The position numbers and the translations under genes are program-made. From Saprospiraceae bacterium (GTDB taxonomy: Bacteria; Bacteroidota; Bacteroidia; Chitinophagales; Saprospiraceae): a DNA stretch of 64,000 bases. Under the pieces are notes generated by a model. The model was given only the letters and a program-made list of their open reading frames with translations, had not been told where the DNA came from and made no database searches. Shown piece by piece: positions 1 to 8,965 of the stretch. Location of the stretch: positions 186,001 through 250,000 of the forward strand of contig JAHBTW010000003.1 in NCBI GenBank assembly GCA_019638385.1. The letters are read 5' to 3'. Numbering within the stretch: position 1 is the stretch's first letter; each line of letters opens with the position of its first letter.

Positions 1-2145
1 GAGTTGGTGCTCGGCTTCCGGGCAGGTAACGCCATCCACACAGCGGTTTACGGGCCGCGATTTACCGTATCCTTTGGCAATCAGCCGCTTACTTTCAATG
101 CCGCGCTCAATGAGCCACCGAACGACGATGTCTGCCCGTTTTTGAGAAAGTTTTTGGTTGAAACCCTTGTCCCCGCGCGTATCGGTGTGCGAACTGATTT
201 CCAAAACGATGCCGGGGTTGTCTTCCAGCAGTTTTTGCAGGCGCGTCATTTCGGGCAGTGCGTCTTCCCGGATGTCAGAGCTGTACCGGTCGTAATAAAT
301 CTGTAAGAGGTACGGAACGGTCTTGTCGCCGGCCGTAGCGGTGCCGGAAGCAAAAACGCCTTTGACCGGCGCATGAAGCGGTCGTTGTGTATTGGAGGCG
401 CTGATCCAAAAGGGCTGCAATAATATCTCTAAGCGGAAGAGCGTAACGGCGCCCTCGGCGCATATCTGCTCGTCTAAGGTTTGGGCGAAATAATCGCCTT
501 TTTCCACTTTGAATTTGTAGCACTTGCCTTTGGGGAGCGTGGTTGCAAACTGGCCATTCTGGTCGGAAACCAATGCCTGCGCCAATGCTCCCGATGCATC
601 AAAGATGTGTATGGCGGCGCCGGACAACGGCGCCCCTTTGTCCTCGTCGAGCACGCGCCCGGTGAGTTCATAAATTTTTTCGGCCGCAAGCCGGATGGGG
701 TAGGGGGTCGAAAAATCAAGACCGGTCTCCGTGTCGCAAATTTTCAGCGTTTGCGAATCGTAACCGGGAGCGCTTGCTGTTACGGTACAACAATCGTTTA
801 CCGGAAAGCGCAATCCGGGTTTGCCGTCCGTCCGGTTGCAGGCGCTTTCCACCGCGGCGTTTTCGAGCGGGTTGCCGGTTGCGGCATCCTGAATGGAAAA
901 ATTGAGCGTGCGGTAGGCATAACGAAACCCGTACACATCATCGCCGCCGGCGCCGCCGGGCCGGTTGGAACTAAAATAACCGGAAAGGCCGTCGGGGGCG
1001 AGGCTGAACGCAAAATCGTCTTCGGGCGAGTTGAACGGAGCGCCCAGATTTTCTACTGCGCCCCATTCTCCCTGCGCGCCGCCGGCCGCAACGCTGAACA
1101 GGTCTAAGCTGCCAAGGCCGGGATGACCGTCGGATGCAAAATACAAGCGGTTGTCGGGAGCTATAAACGGGAAGAGTTCATCGCTTTCGGTATTGATGTC
1201 GGGGCCGAGGTTGACGGGCGTACCCCATGCGCTTCCATTCCAGTCGGAGTAATAGAGGTCTTTGCCGCCAAACCCGCCCGGGAGGTCGGAGGAGAAATAC
1301 AAACGCTTTTCATCGGGGCTGAGCGCGGGGTGTGCGGCAGCAAATTCAGGCGGACAAAGGTTGAGCGGTTCCGGCTTCGACCATTTTCCGTCGTTTTGCC
1401 GGGTAGAAGTCATTATTTCCAACGGCACAATCCTGCTGTCGGTGTAAACGGTCGCACTTTCGCGGCTGCGGGTGTAAAATATGCGGCTGAGGTCGCGGCT
1501 GAAGACGGCGGCGGCTTCGTGCAGTTTGGTGTTCAATTCGGTCGCAAACGGCGCTGCATCAACCGCTTGTGAGGGCTGGGGCACAACAAACAAATCCATG
1601 AAGCCGCCGGCGCCCGCATTTCGGTTGGAGGCGAATACGAGGTCATTTCCAAATAAAACAGGAGACATATCCGCGAGCGGAGAGTTGAAACCCGCCTGAA
1701 AAACCTCGATTTGCCCGTCATTTTTGTTTTGGGCGGACGCCAGATAGCTGCATATATCGCGCAAGTGGGGAACTCTGCCGTCCGACGGGCTGCGCTCAAT
1801 GAAGGAGTCGAAAACGGGCTGTGCTGCCGTGCAGGATTCTGTCTGTAGCAATACGCGTCCATATTGCAGCAGGCAGTCGGGAGAGACGTTTTCCCAGTCG
1901 GTAATTTGCCGGAAGGCCGCCGCTGCATTGGCGTAGTCTAAGTTTTTGCGATAAGCTACCGCCAGACTGGTTTGTACTTTTTGATCGGGGCTTTTGGCGA
2001 TCACTTCCTGGTACAGTTTGATGGCTTCGGCGTATTGAAGCAGTCGCATGGCTTCTTCGGCTCTGCGGATTTTGGAATTCTGCGCGGCAGTTGAGCCGAT
2101 TGCCAATAAGGCAACAGCAATAAATAGGAGTATTGGTTTTCTCAT
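1..2145 (-). CDS. OmpA-family outer-membrane protein with TPR, PD40 repeats and CarboxypepD_reg-like domain (partial, cut by left edge)
   Basis: The reading frame is open from position 1 to an ATG at 2145 (715 codons, no internal stop), so the C-terminus lies outside the window. A signal peptide (MRKPILLFIAVALLAIG... ending near STAAQ) is followed by a short TPR-like region. Then come several PD40/WD40-like strands with motifs such as FASNRNAGAGG, YFSSDLPGG and YFSSNRPGG. A carboxypeptidase-regulatory-like beta-sandwich (around LTGRVLDEDKGAPLSGA) follows, then an OmpA peptidoglycan-binding domain (ISSHTDTRGDKGFN...LSQKRAD). The last visible residues, CPEAEHQL, match the point where the OmpA domain normally continues with NRRxEF, so only a few residues are missing. 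The protein probably anchors the outer membrane to peptidoglycan. Similar proteins occur around T9SS and gliding machinery, but a specific role is not shown. It lies 95 nt downstream of the sirtuin gene on the same strand. Confidence 0.9.
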   Translation of the reverse strand, partial: MRKPILLFIAVALLAIGSTAAQNSKIRRAEEAMRLLQYAEAIKLYQEVIAKSPDQKVQTSLAVAYRKNLDYANAAAAFRQITDWENVSPDCLLQYGRVLLQTESCTAAQPVFDSFIERSPSDGRVPHLRDICSYLASAQNKNDGQIEVFQAGFNSPLADMSPVLFGNDLVFASNRNAGAGGFMDLFVVPQPSQAVDAAPFATELNTKLHEAAAVFSRDLSRIFYTRSRESATVYTDSRIVPLEIMTSTRQNDGKWSKPEPLNLCPPEFAAAHPALSPDEKRLYFSSDLPGGFGGKDLYYSDWNGSAWGTPVNLGPDINTESDELFPFIAPDNRLYFASDGHPGLGSLDLFSVAAGGAQGEWGAVENLGAPFNSPEDDFAFSLAPDGLSGYFSSNRPGGAGGDDVYGFRYAYRTLNFSIQDAATGNPLENAAVESACNRTDGKPGLRFPVNDCCTVTASAPGYDSQTLKICDTETGLDFSTPYPIRLAAEKIYELTGRVLDEDKGAPLSGAAIHIFDASGALAQALVSDQNGQFATTLPKGKCYKFKVEKGDYFAQTLDEQICAEGAVTLFRLEILLQPFWISASNTQRPLHAPVKGVFASGTATAGDKTVPYLLQIYYDRYSSDIREDALPEMTRLQKLLEDNPGIVLEISSHTDTRGDKGFNQKLSQKRADIVVRWLIERGIESKRLIAKGYGKSRPVNRCVDGVTCPEAEHQL

Positions 2146-2240
2146 AGGTACATCGGCTAAAGGTTAGACAAATCGGTTCTTGTGTGTTGCTCAAAGTGCC
2201 GGATGAAACTATGTGCAAATCTAAGGATAATTTGAAAGCA

Positions 2241-2948
2241 TCAGTCGCTTTTATCAGAATCTTCCAATAATTGTGCAACTAAAGCAGGTACCCCGGCGGC
2301 AGCTTTTTCGGCCATGACATGGAGGTTTCTGCGGTCGCTCAGCTCGTAATTGATCATGGGATTCGGGTCAATGTAGTGAACGGGCGCATGCGGCGGCGCA
2401 TAAGCGACAAGCCCGGCTGCCGGATACACCTGCATGGAGGTGCCCACAATGATTACGATATCGGCCTTCGTCATCAGTTGGGCTGCCTTTTCGAGCTGGG
2501 GTACCATTTCTCCAAACCACACGATGTGGGGGCGCAGTGGAGCGCCGAGTTCGCAAGTGTCGCCGGTCTTGATATCGTCGGGCCAGTCATACACCAAAGA
2601 GGCGTCTTTTGTACTGCGGGCTTTGCGCAGTTCGCCATGCAGGTGTACGATGTTGCTGCTGCCGGCTCTTTCGTGGAGGTCGTCCACGTTTTGCGTAACG
2701 ATGTGTACGTCGTATTTCGATTCCAATTGTACCAATGCTGCATGGCCGGGATTGGGCGCCACCTCTTTAAGCTGACGCCGCCGCTGATTGTAAAAGCGAA
2801 GTACCAATTCCGGGTTTTTGCGCCAACCTTCGATGGAGGCTACCTCCATGATGTCGTGCTCTTCCCACAGTCCATCGGCATCGCGAAAGGTGCGAATGCC
2901 GCTTTCTGCACTGATTCCGGCCCCGGTGAGTACTACTATTGTTTTCAT
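2241..2948 (-). CDS. cobB: Class III (SIRT5/CobB-type) NAD-dependent protein deacylase
   Basis: A 235-residue sirtuin that removes acyl groups from lysine using NAD+. The nucleotide-binding motif GAGISAESGIRTFR (res 9-22), TQNVDDLHE (85-93) and the catalytic His in HLHGEL (H104) are present. Y53 and R56 form the YxxR pair that marks class III enzymes preferring succinyl, malonyl or glutaryl lysine. The zinc-finger cysteines are largely missing: KARSTKD replaces the usual CxxC segment and only one Cys (CELG) remains downstream, as in many zinc-less bacterial class III members. The glycine motif begins at residue 9, so the ATG at 2948 is the only plausible start. A promoter box lies 6 nt upstream of it. 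Acyl specificity is inferred from the YxxR pair. Confidence 0.93.
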   Translation of the reverse strand: MKTIVVLTGAGISAESGIRTFRDADGLWEEHDIMEVASIEGWRKNPELVLRFYNQRRRQLKEVAPNPGHAALVQLESKYDVHIVTQNVDDLHERAGSSNIVHLHGELRKARSTKDASLVYDWPDDIKTGDTCELGAPLRPHIVWFGEMVPQLEKAAQLMTKADIVIIVGTSMQVYPAAGLVAYAPPHAPVHYIDPNPMINYELSDRRNLHVMAEKAAAGVPALVAQLLEDSDKSD

Positions 2949-2953
2949 AAGGA

Positions 2954-2984
2954 CAAAGATAGGTATTGCGATTTATAAGCCCAA
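2954..2984 (-). promoter_or_regulatory. Bacteroidota-type promoter for the sirtuin gene, possibly leaderless
   Basis: On the minus strand TATCTTTG (2961-2954) matches the Bacteroidota -7 consensus TAnnTTTG. A TTG (2984-2982) lies 20 nt upstream, the expected -33 distance. The G of the -7 box is only 6 nt from the A of the ATG at 2948, so the transcript would start at or beside the start codon. The promoter lies partly in the 3' end of the rluE-type gene. Confidence 0.5.
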
Positions 2985-3608
2985 TTGACGAAACAATTCC
3001 TGTTTCCCGATTTCAATCACATCGCCGGGCAGCATGTTGCCCAGATGCACCTGCTGAACGGATGCCCGCACGAGCCGCAGCACCGGAAACCCGACAGCGG
3101 CGCACATCCGGCGCACCTGCCGGTTTTTTCCCTCCCGGAGGCGGAGTTCGAGCCAGGCAGTCGGTATAGCGGCCCGGTAACGCACAGGCGGGTTTCGGTC
3201 GGGCAGGGGAGGGGCTTGTTCCAGCAGTCGGGTCTGAGTCGGTAAGGTTTGATACGGTCCTTTTTCCGTTTTGATGAGGACTCCGCTTGCTAATCGTTGC
3301 AGCGCTTCGTGGGTCGGAATGCCCTCTACCTGCGCCCAATAGGTGCGGGTATGGCCGAAGCGGGGATCGAGCAGACGATGATTGAGGGAGGGGTCGTTTG
3401 TGAGCAACAACAAGCCTTCGCTGTCTTTGTCCAATCGGCCGACCGGATATACATCGGAGGGAAGCAGCGTTTCCAAACCGGCCAGCGTGATTTGGCCCGG
3501 CGTATCTTCGGTAAATTGAGACAACATACCGTAAGGCTTGAAAATCAGGAAGTAGCGAAGTTGCTTTTCGCCGGCTGCGGGCGCTTTGTGTGGTTTTGCA
3601 GGTTTCAT
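2973..3608 (-). CDS. rluE: Ribosomal large-subunit pseudouridine synthase, RluE-type (RsuA/RluB family)
   Basis: A 211-residue pseudouridine synthase of the RsuA family without the N-terminal S4 domain, the architecture of E. coli RluE, which modifies 23S rRNA U2457. The catalytic motif GRLDKDSEGLLLLTND is present with the catalytic Asp at residue 60. The KPYGMLSQFT segment and the C-terminal REGKNRQVRRM motif are also conserved. The N-terminal 15 residues are Lys/Pro-rich. It ends 25 nt before the sirtuin start, and the sirtuin promoter overlaps this end. Modification of the RluE site rather than another 23S position is inferred from domain architecture only. Confidence 0.9.
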   Translation of the reverse strand: MKPAKPHKAPAAGEKQLRYFLIFKPYGMLSQFTEDTPGQITLAGLETLLPSDVYPVGRLDKDSEGLLLLTNDPSLNHRLLDPRFGHTRTYWAQVEGIPTHEALQRLASGVLIKTEKGPYQTLPTQTRLLEQAPPLPDRNPPVRYRAAIPTAWLELRLREGKNRQVRRMCAAVGFPVLRLVRASVQQVHLGNMLPGDVIEIGKQELFRQLGL

Positions 3609-3670
3609 GTTGCGCTAAAAAAGAAAGAGCCGACCCAATGTTTTGCATCAAGTCGGCTACTTTTGTGTGA

Positions 3671-3740
3671 GGTCGCGAGCGGATTCGAACCGCTGTACAA
3701 GGTTTTGCAGACCTTTGCCTAGCCACTCGGCCACGCGACC
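3671..3740 (-). tRNA. tRNA-Cys (anticodon GCA)
   Basis: Reading the minus strand from 3740 gives a cloverleaf. The 7-bp acceptor stem is GGTCGCG/CGCGACC. The D arm is GCCGAGTGGCTAGGC. The anticodon stem AAGGT/ACCTT carries the loop CTGCAAA, so the anticodon is GCA. The T arm contains GGTTCGAATCC. The 3' CCA is not encoded, which is normal in this phylum. Confidence 0.95.
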
Positions 3741-3808
3741 GTTATTCGGGCGGCAAAGATAAAGGAATTATTTTCGCTGTGCCACTTAGAGCGAAAAAAA
3801 TCTTTAAA

Positions 3809-3839
3809 TTTTGCAAATGATCGCAGCGGGGTAAATTTG
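3809..3839 (+). promoter_or_regulatory. Bacteroidota-type promoter upstream of recX
   Basis: TTTTG (3809-3813), 18 nt of spacer, then TAAATTTG (3832-3839) match the -33 TTTG and -7 TAnnTTTG elements of the primary sigma factor in this phylum. The recX ATG is 17 nt downstream. Confidence 0.55.
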
Positions 3840-3856
3840 CGCGCATTTTTTATTCA

Positions 3857-4345
3857 ATGAAGCATACATCACAGAAATATTATACGCCGGATGAGGCTTT
3901 AGCGAAAGCGCAGCGGTATTGCGCCTATCAGGAGCGATGCCACAGCGAGCTGCGCAGCAAACTTATAGAATGGGGCGTATATGGAGATGTATTGGAGGCA
4001 ATTCTGGCCGAACTCGTAACGGAAGGTTTTCTCAACGAGGAGCGCTATGCCTGTACTTTTGCCCGCGGAAAGTTTCGGATAAAAAACTGGGGCCGCAACC
4101 GCATCACGCAGGAACTGCGCCAACGGAAGGTATCCGATTATTGCATCAGAAAAGCGATGCAGGAAATTCCGGAGGAAGAATACCGGGAAACCTTGATCGC
4201 AGTATTGCAGCGAAAAGCCGCCGAAATCGCCGGCCTCGATTCTTACGAACAAAAAGCCAGATTGCTGCGGTATGCTCTGCAGCGCGGCTTCGAGCAGGAA
4301 TTAGTGTGGGAGGTATTGCCTTCGCTTGATATGGGGGGCGACTGA
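3857..4345 (+). CDS. recX: RecX-family regulatory protein
   Basis: A 162-residue protein made of the three-helix repeats typical of RecX, which binds RecA filaments and limits recombination. Visible signatures are the first-helix repeat DEALAKAQRYCAYQERCHSE, the motif LIxxGFLNEERYACTFARGKFRIKNWGRNRITQELRQRKVSDY, and a third repeat near LLRYALQRGFEQELVWEVL. Length and motif order fit the family. recA is not nearby, and RecX is often encoded away from recA in Bacteroidota. The ATG at 3857 follows a good promoter. Confidence 0.88.
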   Translation: MKHTSQKYYTPDEALAKAQRYCAYQERCHSELRSKLIEWGVYGDVLEAILAELVTEGFLNEERYACTFARGKFRIKNWGRNRITQELRQRKVSDYCIRKAMQEIPEEEYRETLIAVLQRKAAEIAGLDSYEQKARLLRYALQRGFEQELVWEVLPSLDMGGD

Positions 4346-4378
4346 GGTTTTTTTACGAGCAACTCACAACTGAACATT

Positions 4379-4804
4379 ATGTCTAAAACAGAAAAAATAG
4401 AAACCGCTGCCGCACCGGCGCCCGTAGGGCTTTACCCACATGCCCGCAGAGCCGGCGACCTCCTCTTCCTCTCCGGCATCGGCCCGCGCGACGCGCAAAC
4501 GGACGGCATCCCCGGTTTGGAGCGCAGCCCGGCTGGCAATTTTACGAGCTTCGACTTTGAGGCGCAGTGCCATTCCGTGTTCAAAAATGTGCGCGCCGTG
4601 CTGGAAGCGAGCGGCGCTAAATGGGAAGACTTAGTGGATGTGACGGTATTTCTGGTGGATATGAAGCGCGATTTCCACACCTACAACCGGATCTATGCCG
4701 AGTATTTCAAAGACCATCAGCCCTGCCGTACCACGGTGGCCATAGATGCGCTGCCCACGCCCATTGCCATTGAGTTGAAGTGCATTGCTTATGTGGGAAA
4801 ATGA
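4379..4804 (+). CDS. RidA-family protein (enamine/imine deaminase type)
   Basis: A 141-residue member of the YjgF/YER057c/UK114 family. The substrate-binding Arg in PCRTTVAI and the Glu in IAIELKCIA are conserved, so it is probably active on reactive enamines or imines. The N-terminal pattern PVGLYPHARRAGDLLFLSGIGPR and the segment LVDVTVFLVDMKRDFHTYN resemble the 2-aminomuconate-deaminase branch of the family. No other kynurenine-pathway gene is in the window, so that substrate remains a possibility only. It lies 33 nt after recX. Confidence 0.85.
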   Translation: MSKTEKIETAAAPAPVGLYPHARRAGDLLFLSGIGPRDAQTDGIPGLERSPAGNFTSFDFEAQCHSVFKNVRAVLEASGAKWEDLVDVTVFLVDMKRDFHTYNRIYAEYFKDHQPCRTTVAIDALPTPIAIELKCIAYVGK

Positions 4805-4817
4805 GTCGGTTTCCAAC

Positions 4818-4825
4818 TATCTTTG
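4818..4825 (+). promoter_or_regulatory. -7 promoter box upstream of the beta-mannosidase
   Basis: TATCTTTG matches TAnnTTTG and lies 20 nt before the ATG at 4846. It supports that start over the in-frame upstream ATGs at 4780 and 4801, which lie before the box. No convincing -33 element is visible. Confidence 0.35.
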
Positions 4826-4845
4826 ACCTTAAATACTTTGTGCCG

Positions 4846-7371
4846 ATGAACCATTTATTGAGAGCGGCGGCAGCACTGTTCGTACTCTTTCTCTCTATCA
4901 TCAACGCCCATAGCGCTGTGGAAAAAATTGATCTTACTCAAAACTGGAAATTCCGCCGCGCCGGCGAAGTGCAGTGGCTCGATGCCCGCGTACCCGGCGT
5001 AGTGCATCTGGACCTGCTGCGCCACGGCCTCATCCCCGATCCTTACTACGGTACCAATGAAGACAGCGTACAATGGATTGAGCGCGAAGACTGGATGTAC
5101 GAAACCACGTTTTCGCTGCCGGCCCTGCGCGACAACCAACGCTTTGAGCTGGTATTCGACGGCTTAGACACTTACGCCTCCGTGTTCCTCAACGGCGAAA
5201 AAATCCTTGCTGCCGACAACATGTACCGCCGTTGGGCAGTGGATGTAAAGCCCCTGCTCAAAGCCGGCATCAATACGCTGATGGTGTATTTTCGCTCGCC
5301 GATGACGGTCAATGAACCCAAGCTCAGCGGCCCGCTGCCCTATCACGTCACCGCCGAAAACGATGCCAACAAAGAAAAAGTGAGCGTCTATACCCGGAAA
5401 GCGCCTTTTCATTTTGGGTGGGACTGGGGCCCGCGCATGGTGAGTTGCGGTATTTGGCGGCCTGTGTATTTGAATACCTGGACCGAAGCACGCATCGAAA
5501 CGGCTCAAATTTTTCAGGATGTCCTCAACGATGAACGCGCCGAACTCCGTGCCGTACTCAGCTTCTCGACCGATACCGCCCTGACGTATGAATGGATTAT
5601 CCGCGATCTTTCCACCCAGGCTATTTTGACGCAGCAAACCGTCGCAGGAAATGGATCGTCAATTCTTATGCTTCCTTTTGTAATTGAGCAGCCCCGCCGC
5701 TGGTGGACCCACAACCTCGGCGAACCGTACCTCTACCGGTTTTCGGTGGAGTTGCGCCGGGGCAATACCCTGCTCGACGAGCGCGAAATCCGGTTTGGAT
5801 TGCGCACCATCGAAGTCATTCAGGAAAAGGACGACATCGGGCGCGCCTTTTATTTCAAACTCAACGGCGTGCCGGTGTTTATGAAAGGCGCTAACTACAT
5901 TCCCGGCGATGCGCTGCTGCCGCGCCGAAGCCCGGAGGATTTTCAGCAACTGCTTGGTGCCGCTAAAGCAGTGAATATGAACATGATCCGCGTGTGGGGA
6001 GGCGGTGTGTATGAAGAAGATATCTTTTACGACCTCTGCGATGAAATGGGGCTGCTGGTGTGGCAAGACCTCATGTTTGCCTGTAGCATGTACCCCGGCG
6101 ACGACAGTCTGTTTGTAGAAAATGTGCGACAGGAAATCACTTACAACGCCCGGCGCCTGCGGCATCACCCCTCCATCGCAATATGGTGCGGCAACAACGA
6201 AGTGGATATGGCCTGGCATCACTGGGGCTGGCAGGTGCGCCACCTCATTATGCCGGGCAAAGCCAATAAAATGTGGGAGGCGTACCAGACGCTGTTTCAC
6301 CAACTGTTCCCCGCCGTGCTCGAAACCGAAGACCCCGGCCGTACCTATGTGAGCACCTCGCCGCAAAGCAACTGGGGCAAAGCCGACAATTTCAACTACG
6401 GCACCATGCATTACTGGGGCGTGTGGCACGGCCCCGACAGCTTCGACGGCTACCGCACCTATGTGGGTCGCTACATGAATGAGTACGGGTTTCAGTCCTT
6501 CCCGGAATGGGCCACCATTCGCGCATTCTCCGGCCCCGACGACTGGAGCTTGGACTCAGATGTGATGAAGCGCCACCAAAAGAGCTATATCGGCAACGGA
6601 CAAATTGCCAAGTTTACCCGTAAGTATTACAAAGACGCTACTGATTTCCAGGACTTTGTTTACAAAAGTCAAATCACGCAGGCGGAGGGTATGCGCGTGG
6701 CCATCACCAACCACCGGGTGCGCAAAGGGCATTGCATGGGCACGATGTACTGGCAACTCAACGACTGCTGGCCGGGGCCTTCCTGGTCGGGAATTGACTA
6801 CTACGGCCGCTGGAAAGCGCTGCATTATTCCCTCAAGGAACTCTATGCCGACCTGCTCATCGTGGCCGACTCCGACCAAAGCCGGCTCAACCTGAGCATC
6901 GTTTCCGACCGGCTGGAACCGGTGCAGGGAAATGTATTGGTGGAAATCTTTCGCACAGACGGCCGTCGGGTCTCCAGTTTTTTGTCAGAAGTAAATATTC
7001 AGGCCAATTCTACCGGTCAGTACTTAGCCCTGCCGCTAAAGCCATTGCTCAAAGGCGTCAAACCCAATCAGGTGGTAGCCAGAATTCGCCTGATGAACGA
7101 AAGCGGTGAATTGGCGCACACGCTGCACTACTTCGTGCCGGCGCGGCAGATGCAATTAGACAAACCGGAGATTCAGATACAGGTCAACGAAGAGGCGCGC
7201 TCTATCACCGTGCGAACCGAAACCTTGGTGCGCGGTCTGTTTCTTTATTCTGAATCCGGCGACTGCCGCTTTTCCGACAACTACTTCGACCTCCTGCCCG
7301 GCGAGCTGAAAATACTGCAATACACGGGCGATATCGGTGCGGCAGGCATTCAATTCAGACACTTAGATTAG
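4846..7371 (+). CDS. Glycoside hydrolase family 2 beta-mannosidase, exported
   Basis: An 841-residue GH2 enzyme that releases terminal beta-mannose from manno-oligosaccharides or N-glycan cores. The chosen ATG gives a signal peptide (MNHLLRAAAALFVLFLS... cut near HSA), so the protein is exported. Order: a sugar-binding jelly-roll domain (LTQNWKFRRAGEVQW), an immunoglobulin-like GH2 domain (PRRWWTHNLGEPYLY), then a TIM barrel. The barrel carries the acid/base Glu in WCGNNEVDMAWH and the nucleophile Glu in NEYGFQSFPEW. RVWGGGVYEEDIFYDLCDEMGLLVWQDLMFAC is the family hallmark strand-loop. The stop codon overlaps the GTG of mutY by one base. It is not in a SusCD locus here, so the polysaccharide source is unknown. 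Confidence 0.92.
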   Translation: MNHLLRAAAALFVLFLSIINAHSAVEKIDLTQNWKFRRAGEVQWLDARVPGVVHLDLLRHGLIPDPYYGTNEDSVQWIEREDWMYETTFSLPALRDNQRFELVFDGLDTYASVFLNGEKILAADNMYRRWAVDVKPLLKAGINTLMVYFRSPMTVNEPKLSGPLPYHVTAENDANKEKVSVYTRKAPFHFGWDWGPRMVSCGIWRPVYLNTWTEARIETAQIFQDVLNDERAELRAVLSFSTDTALTYEWIIRDLSTQAILTQQTVAGNGSSILMLPFVIEQPRRWWTHNLGEPYLYRFSVELRRGNTLLDEREIRFGLRTIEVIQEKDDIGRAFYFKLNGVPVFMKGANYIPGDALLPRRSPEDFQQLLGAAKAVNMNMIRVWGGGVYEEDIFYDLCDEMGLLVWQDLMFACSMYPGDDSLFVENVRQEITYNARRLRHHPSIAIWCGNNEVDMAWHHWGWQVRHLIMPGKANKMWEAYQTLFHQLFPAVLETEDPGRTYVSTSPQSNWGKADNFNYGTMHYWGVWHGPDSFDGYRTYVGRYMNEYGFQSFPEWATIRAFSGPDDWSLDSDVMKRHQKSYIGNGQIAKFTRKYYKDATDFQDFVYKSQITQAEGMRVAITNHRVRKGHCMGTMYWQLNDCWPGPSWSGIDYYGRWKALHYSLKELYADLLIVADSDQSRLNLSIVSDRLEPVQGNVLVEIFRTDGRRVSSFLSEVNIQANSTGQYLALPLKPLLKGVKPNQVVARIRLMNESGELAHTLHYFVPARQMQLDKPEIQIQVNEEARSITVRTETLVRGLFLYSESGDCRFSDNYFDLLPGELKILQYTGDIGAAGIQFRHLD

Positions 7372-8474
7372 TGGGGCATATAGATGATCCCGCCGAAAAG
7401 TTCGCTTTTTTCCGCAGCGCATTGTCGGAGTGGGGCGCCGCAGTGGATCGCCCTTTGCCCTGGAAAGGCGTGCGCGATCCTTATGTTATATGGTTGTCGG
7501 AAATACTGTTACAACAAACCCGCGCCGCTCAGGGGCTGCCTTATTTCCTCCGTTTCCGGGAACGATTCCCAACCGTAGCATCGCTCGCCGCCGCTCCCGA
7601 CGATGAGGTAATGAAACTCTGGGAAGGGCTGGGTTACTATGCCCGCGCCAAAAACCTGCTCAAAACCGCCCGCATCGTGGCGGGGGAGATGAGCGGTCAA
7701 TTTCCCGATACTTACGAGGGCCTGCTGGCCCTGCCGGGCGTGGGCGCTTATACGGCCGCTGCGATTGCTTCCTTTGCGTATGATGCGCCCTGTGCCGTGT
7801 TGGACGGGAATGTGTTCCGGGTGTTGAGCCGGTATCTCGGCATCGCTGAGCCGGTGGATACTACGGAGGGCAAGCGAATCTTTGCGGAGATGGCCCGGTC
7901 GGCGCTGGACACGGCCCGTCCGGCGGCTTACAATCAATCCATTATGGATTTCGGGGCGGTATGTTGTACGCCCCAAACGCCGCAGTGTGCCCGTTGTCCG
8001 CTGCAAAGTCGTTGCGTTGCTTTTCGGCAAGGGAGCGTCAGGTCATTGCCGGTCAAATCGAAAAGCATAGTGAAGCGCGAGCGCTATTTCCATTATCTGG
8101 TGATTGAACACGAGGGCGAGGTATTGCTGCAAAAGCGCGTTGGGAAGGACATTTGGGAAAACCTGTACGAGTTTCCGCTCATCGAATGGCCGGGGCCGGG
8201 CGCTACGCACAAAGACCTCATGGCCGGCGAATTGTGGCAAAAGCTGCTCGGCCAAATCCCGTATAAGCTGTCGGCCGTATCGCCGCCTTTCCGGCAAGTG
8301 CTTACGCATCAACACATCCATGCCGTTTTTTGGGAAATCCGGGCGGAAAAAGAAATTCCATACAAAGCGGATGTACTTTTGCAAGCAGAACGCCGAAGTT
8401 TGAATAAATTTGCGTTTCCGAAAGTCATTGACAGCTATTTGAAAAACGGACAATTGCATTTAAACCTCTTGTAA
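7371..8474 (+). CDS. mutY: A/G-specific adenine DNA glycosylase MutY
   Basis: A 367-residue base-excision enzyme that removes adenine paired with 8-oxoguanine. The catalytic Glu is E44 in SEILLQQT, the helix-hairpin-helix is LPGVGAYTAAAI, and the catalytic Asp is D145 in VLDGNVFR. The iron-sulfur ligands are C199-x6-C206-x2-C209-x5-C215. A C-terminal NUDIX-like domain (YFHYLVIEHEGEVLLQKR) recognises 8-oxoG. The start is a GTG overlapping the preceding TAG. The nearest ATG (7384) is out of frame, so GTG is favoured. The order mutY-ssb-gldE-gldD is conserved in gliding Bacteroidota. Confidence 0.95.
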   Translation: MGHIDDPAEKFAFFRSALSEWGAAVDRPLPWKGVRDPYVIWLSEILLQQTRAAQGLPYFLRFRERFPTVASLAAAPDDEVMKLWEGLGYYARAKNLLKTARIVAGEMSGQFPDTYEGLLALPGVGAYTAAAIASFAYDAPCAVLDGNVFRVLSRYLGIAEPVDTTEGKRIFAEMARSALDTARPAAYNQSIMDFGAVCCTPQTPQCARCPLQSRCVAFRQGSVRSLPVKSKSIVKRERYFHYLVIEHEGEVLLQKRVGKDIWENLYEFPLIEWPGPGATHKDLMAGELWQKLLGQIPYKLSAVSPPFRQVLTHQHIHAVFWEIRAEKEIPYKADVLLQAERRSLNKFAFPKVIDSYLKNGQLHLNLL

Positions 8475-8488
8475 ACACTTAAAGAACA

Positions 8489-8920
8489 ATGGTTAATCGA
8501 GTCATTCTGATTGGAAACTTAGGTAAAGACCCGGAAGTGCGCCGACTGGATAACGGAGCGGTGGTTGCCAAGTTTTCATTGGCTACGAATGAATCTTACA
8601 AAGACAAGGAAGGCAATTGGCAGACCCTCACCGAATGGCACGAAATCGTGGTGTGGCGTCAATTGGCTGAGCGCGCCGCAGCCGGTCTGAAAAAAGGAAT
8701 GACCGTGTATGTGGAGGGAAAGCTGACCAACCGAACCTGGCAGGATGCTGACGGCAATAGCCGGCGCACGACCGAAGTAGTAGCCAATTATTTTCGCAGT
8801 CTCGGCAAACGGGAGGAAGACTCCATGGCGCCTCAGGTTCAAACTGTGGAATCCTCGGCGCCCATGCCCGATCACACGGATGCCAACAGCACCGAGCAAG
8901 GAGAAGACCTGCCTTTTTGA
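8489..8920 (+). CDS. ssb: Single-stranded DNA-binding protein
   Basis: A 143-residue SSB with an N-terminal OB fold (MVNRVILIGNLGKDPEVRRL...SLATNESYKDKEGNWQTLTEWHEIVVW). A short acidic linker leads to the C-terminal tip EDLPF, which recruits partner proteins. It follows mutY by 14 nt and is probably cotranscribed with it. Confidence 0.95.
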   Translation: MVNRVILIGNLGKDPEVRRLDNGAVVAKFSLATNESYKDKEGNWQTLTEWHEIVVWRQLAERAAAGLKKGMTVYVEGKLTNRTWQDADGNSRRTTEVVANYFRSLGKREEDSMAPQVQTVESSAPMPDHTDANSTEQGEDLPF

Positions 8921-8965
8921 TTCTTTATACATGACACAAGATTAAAGTAACGAACCACGCTACTT

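Noticed and set aside
481..1107. 208-codon plus-strand ORF
   Set aside because: Antisense to the OmpA-family gene, whose frame is open without interruption on the other strand.
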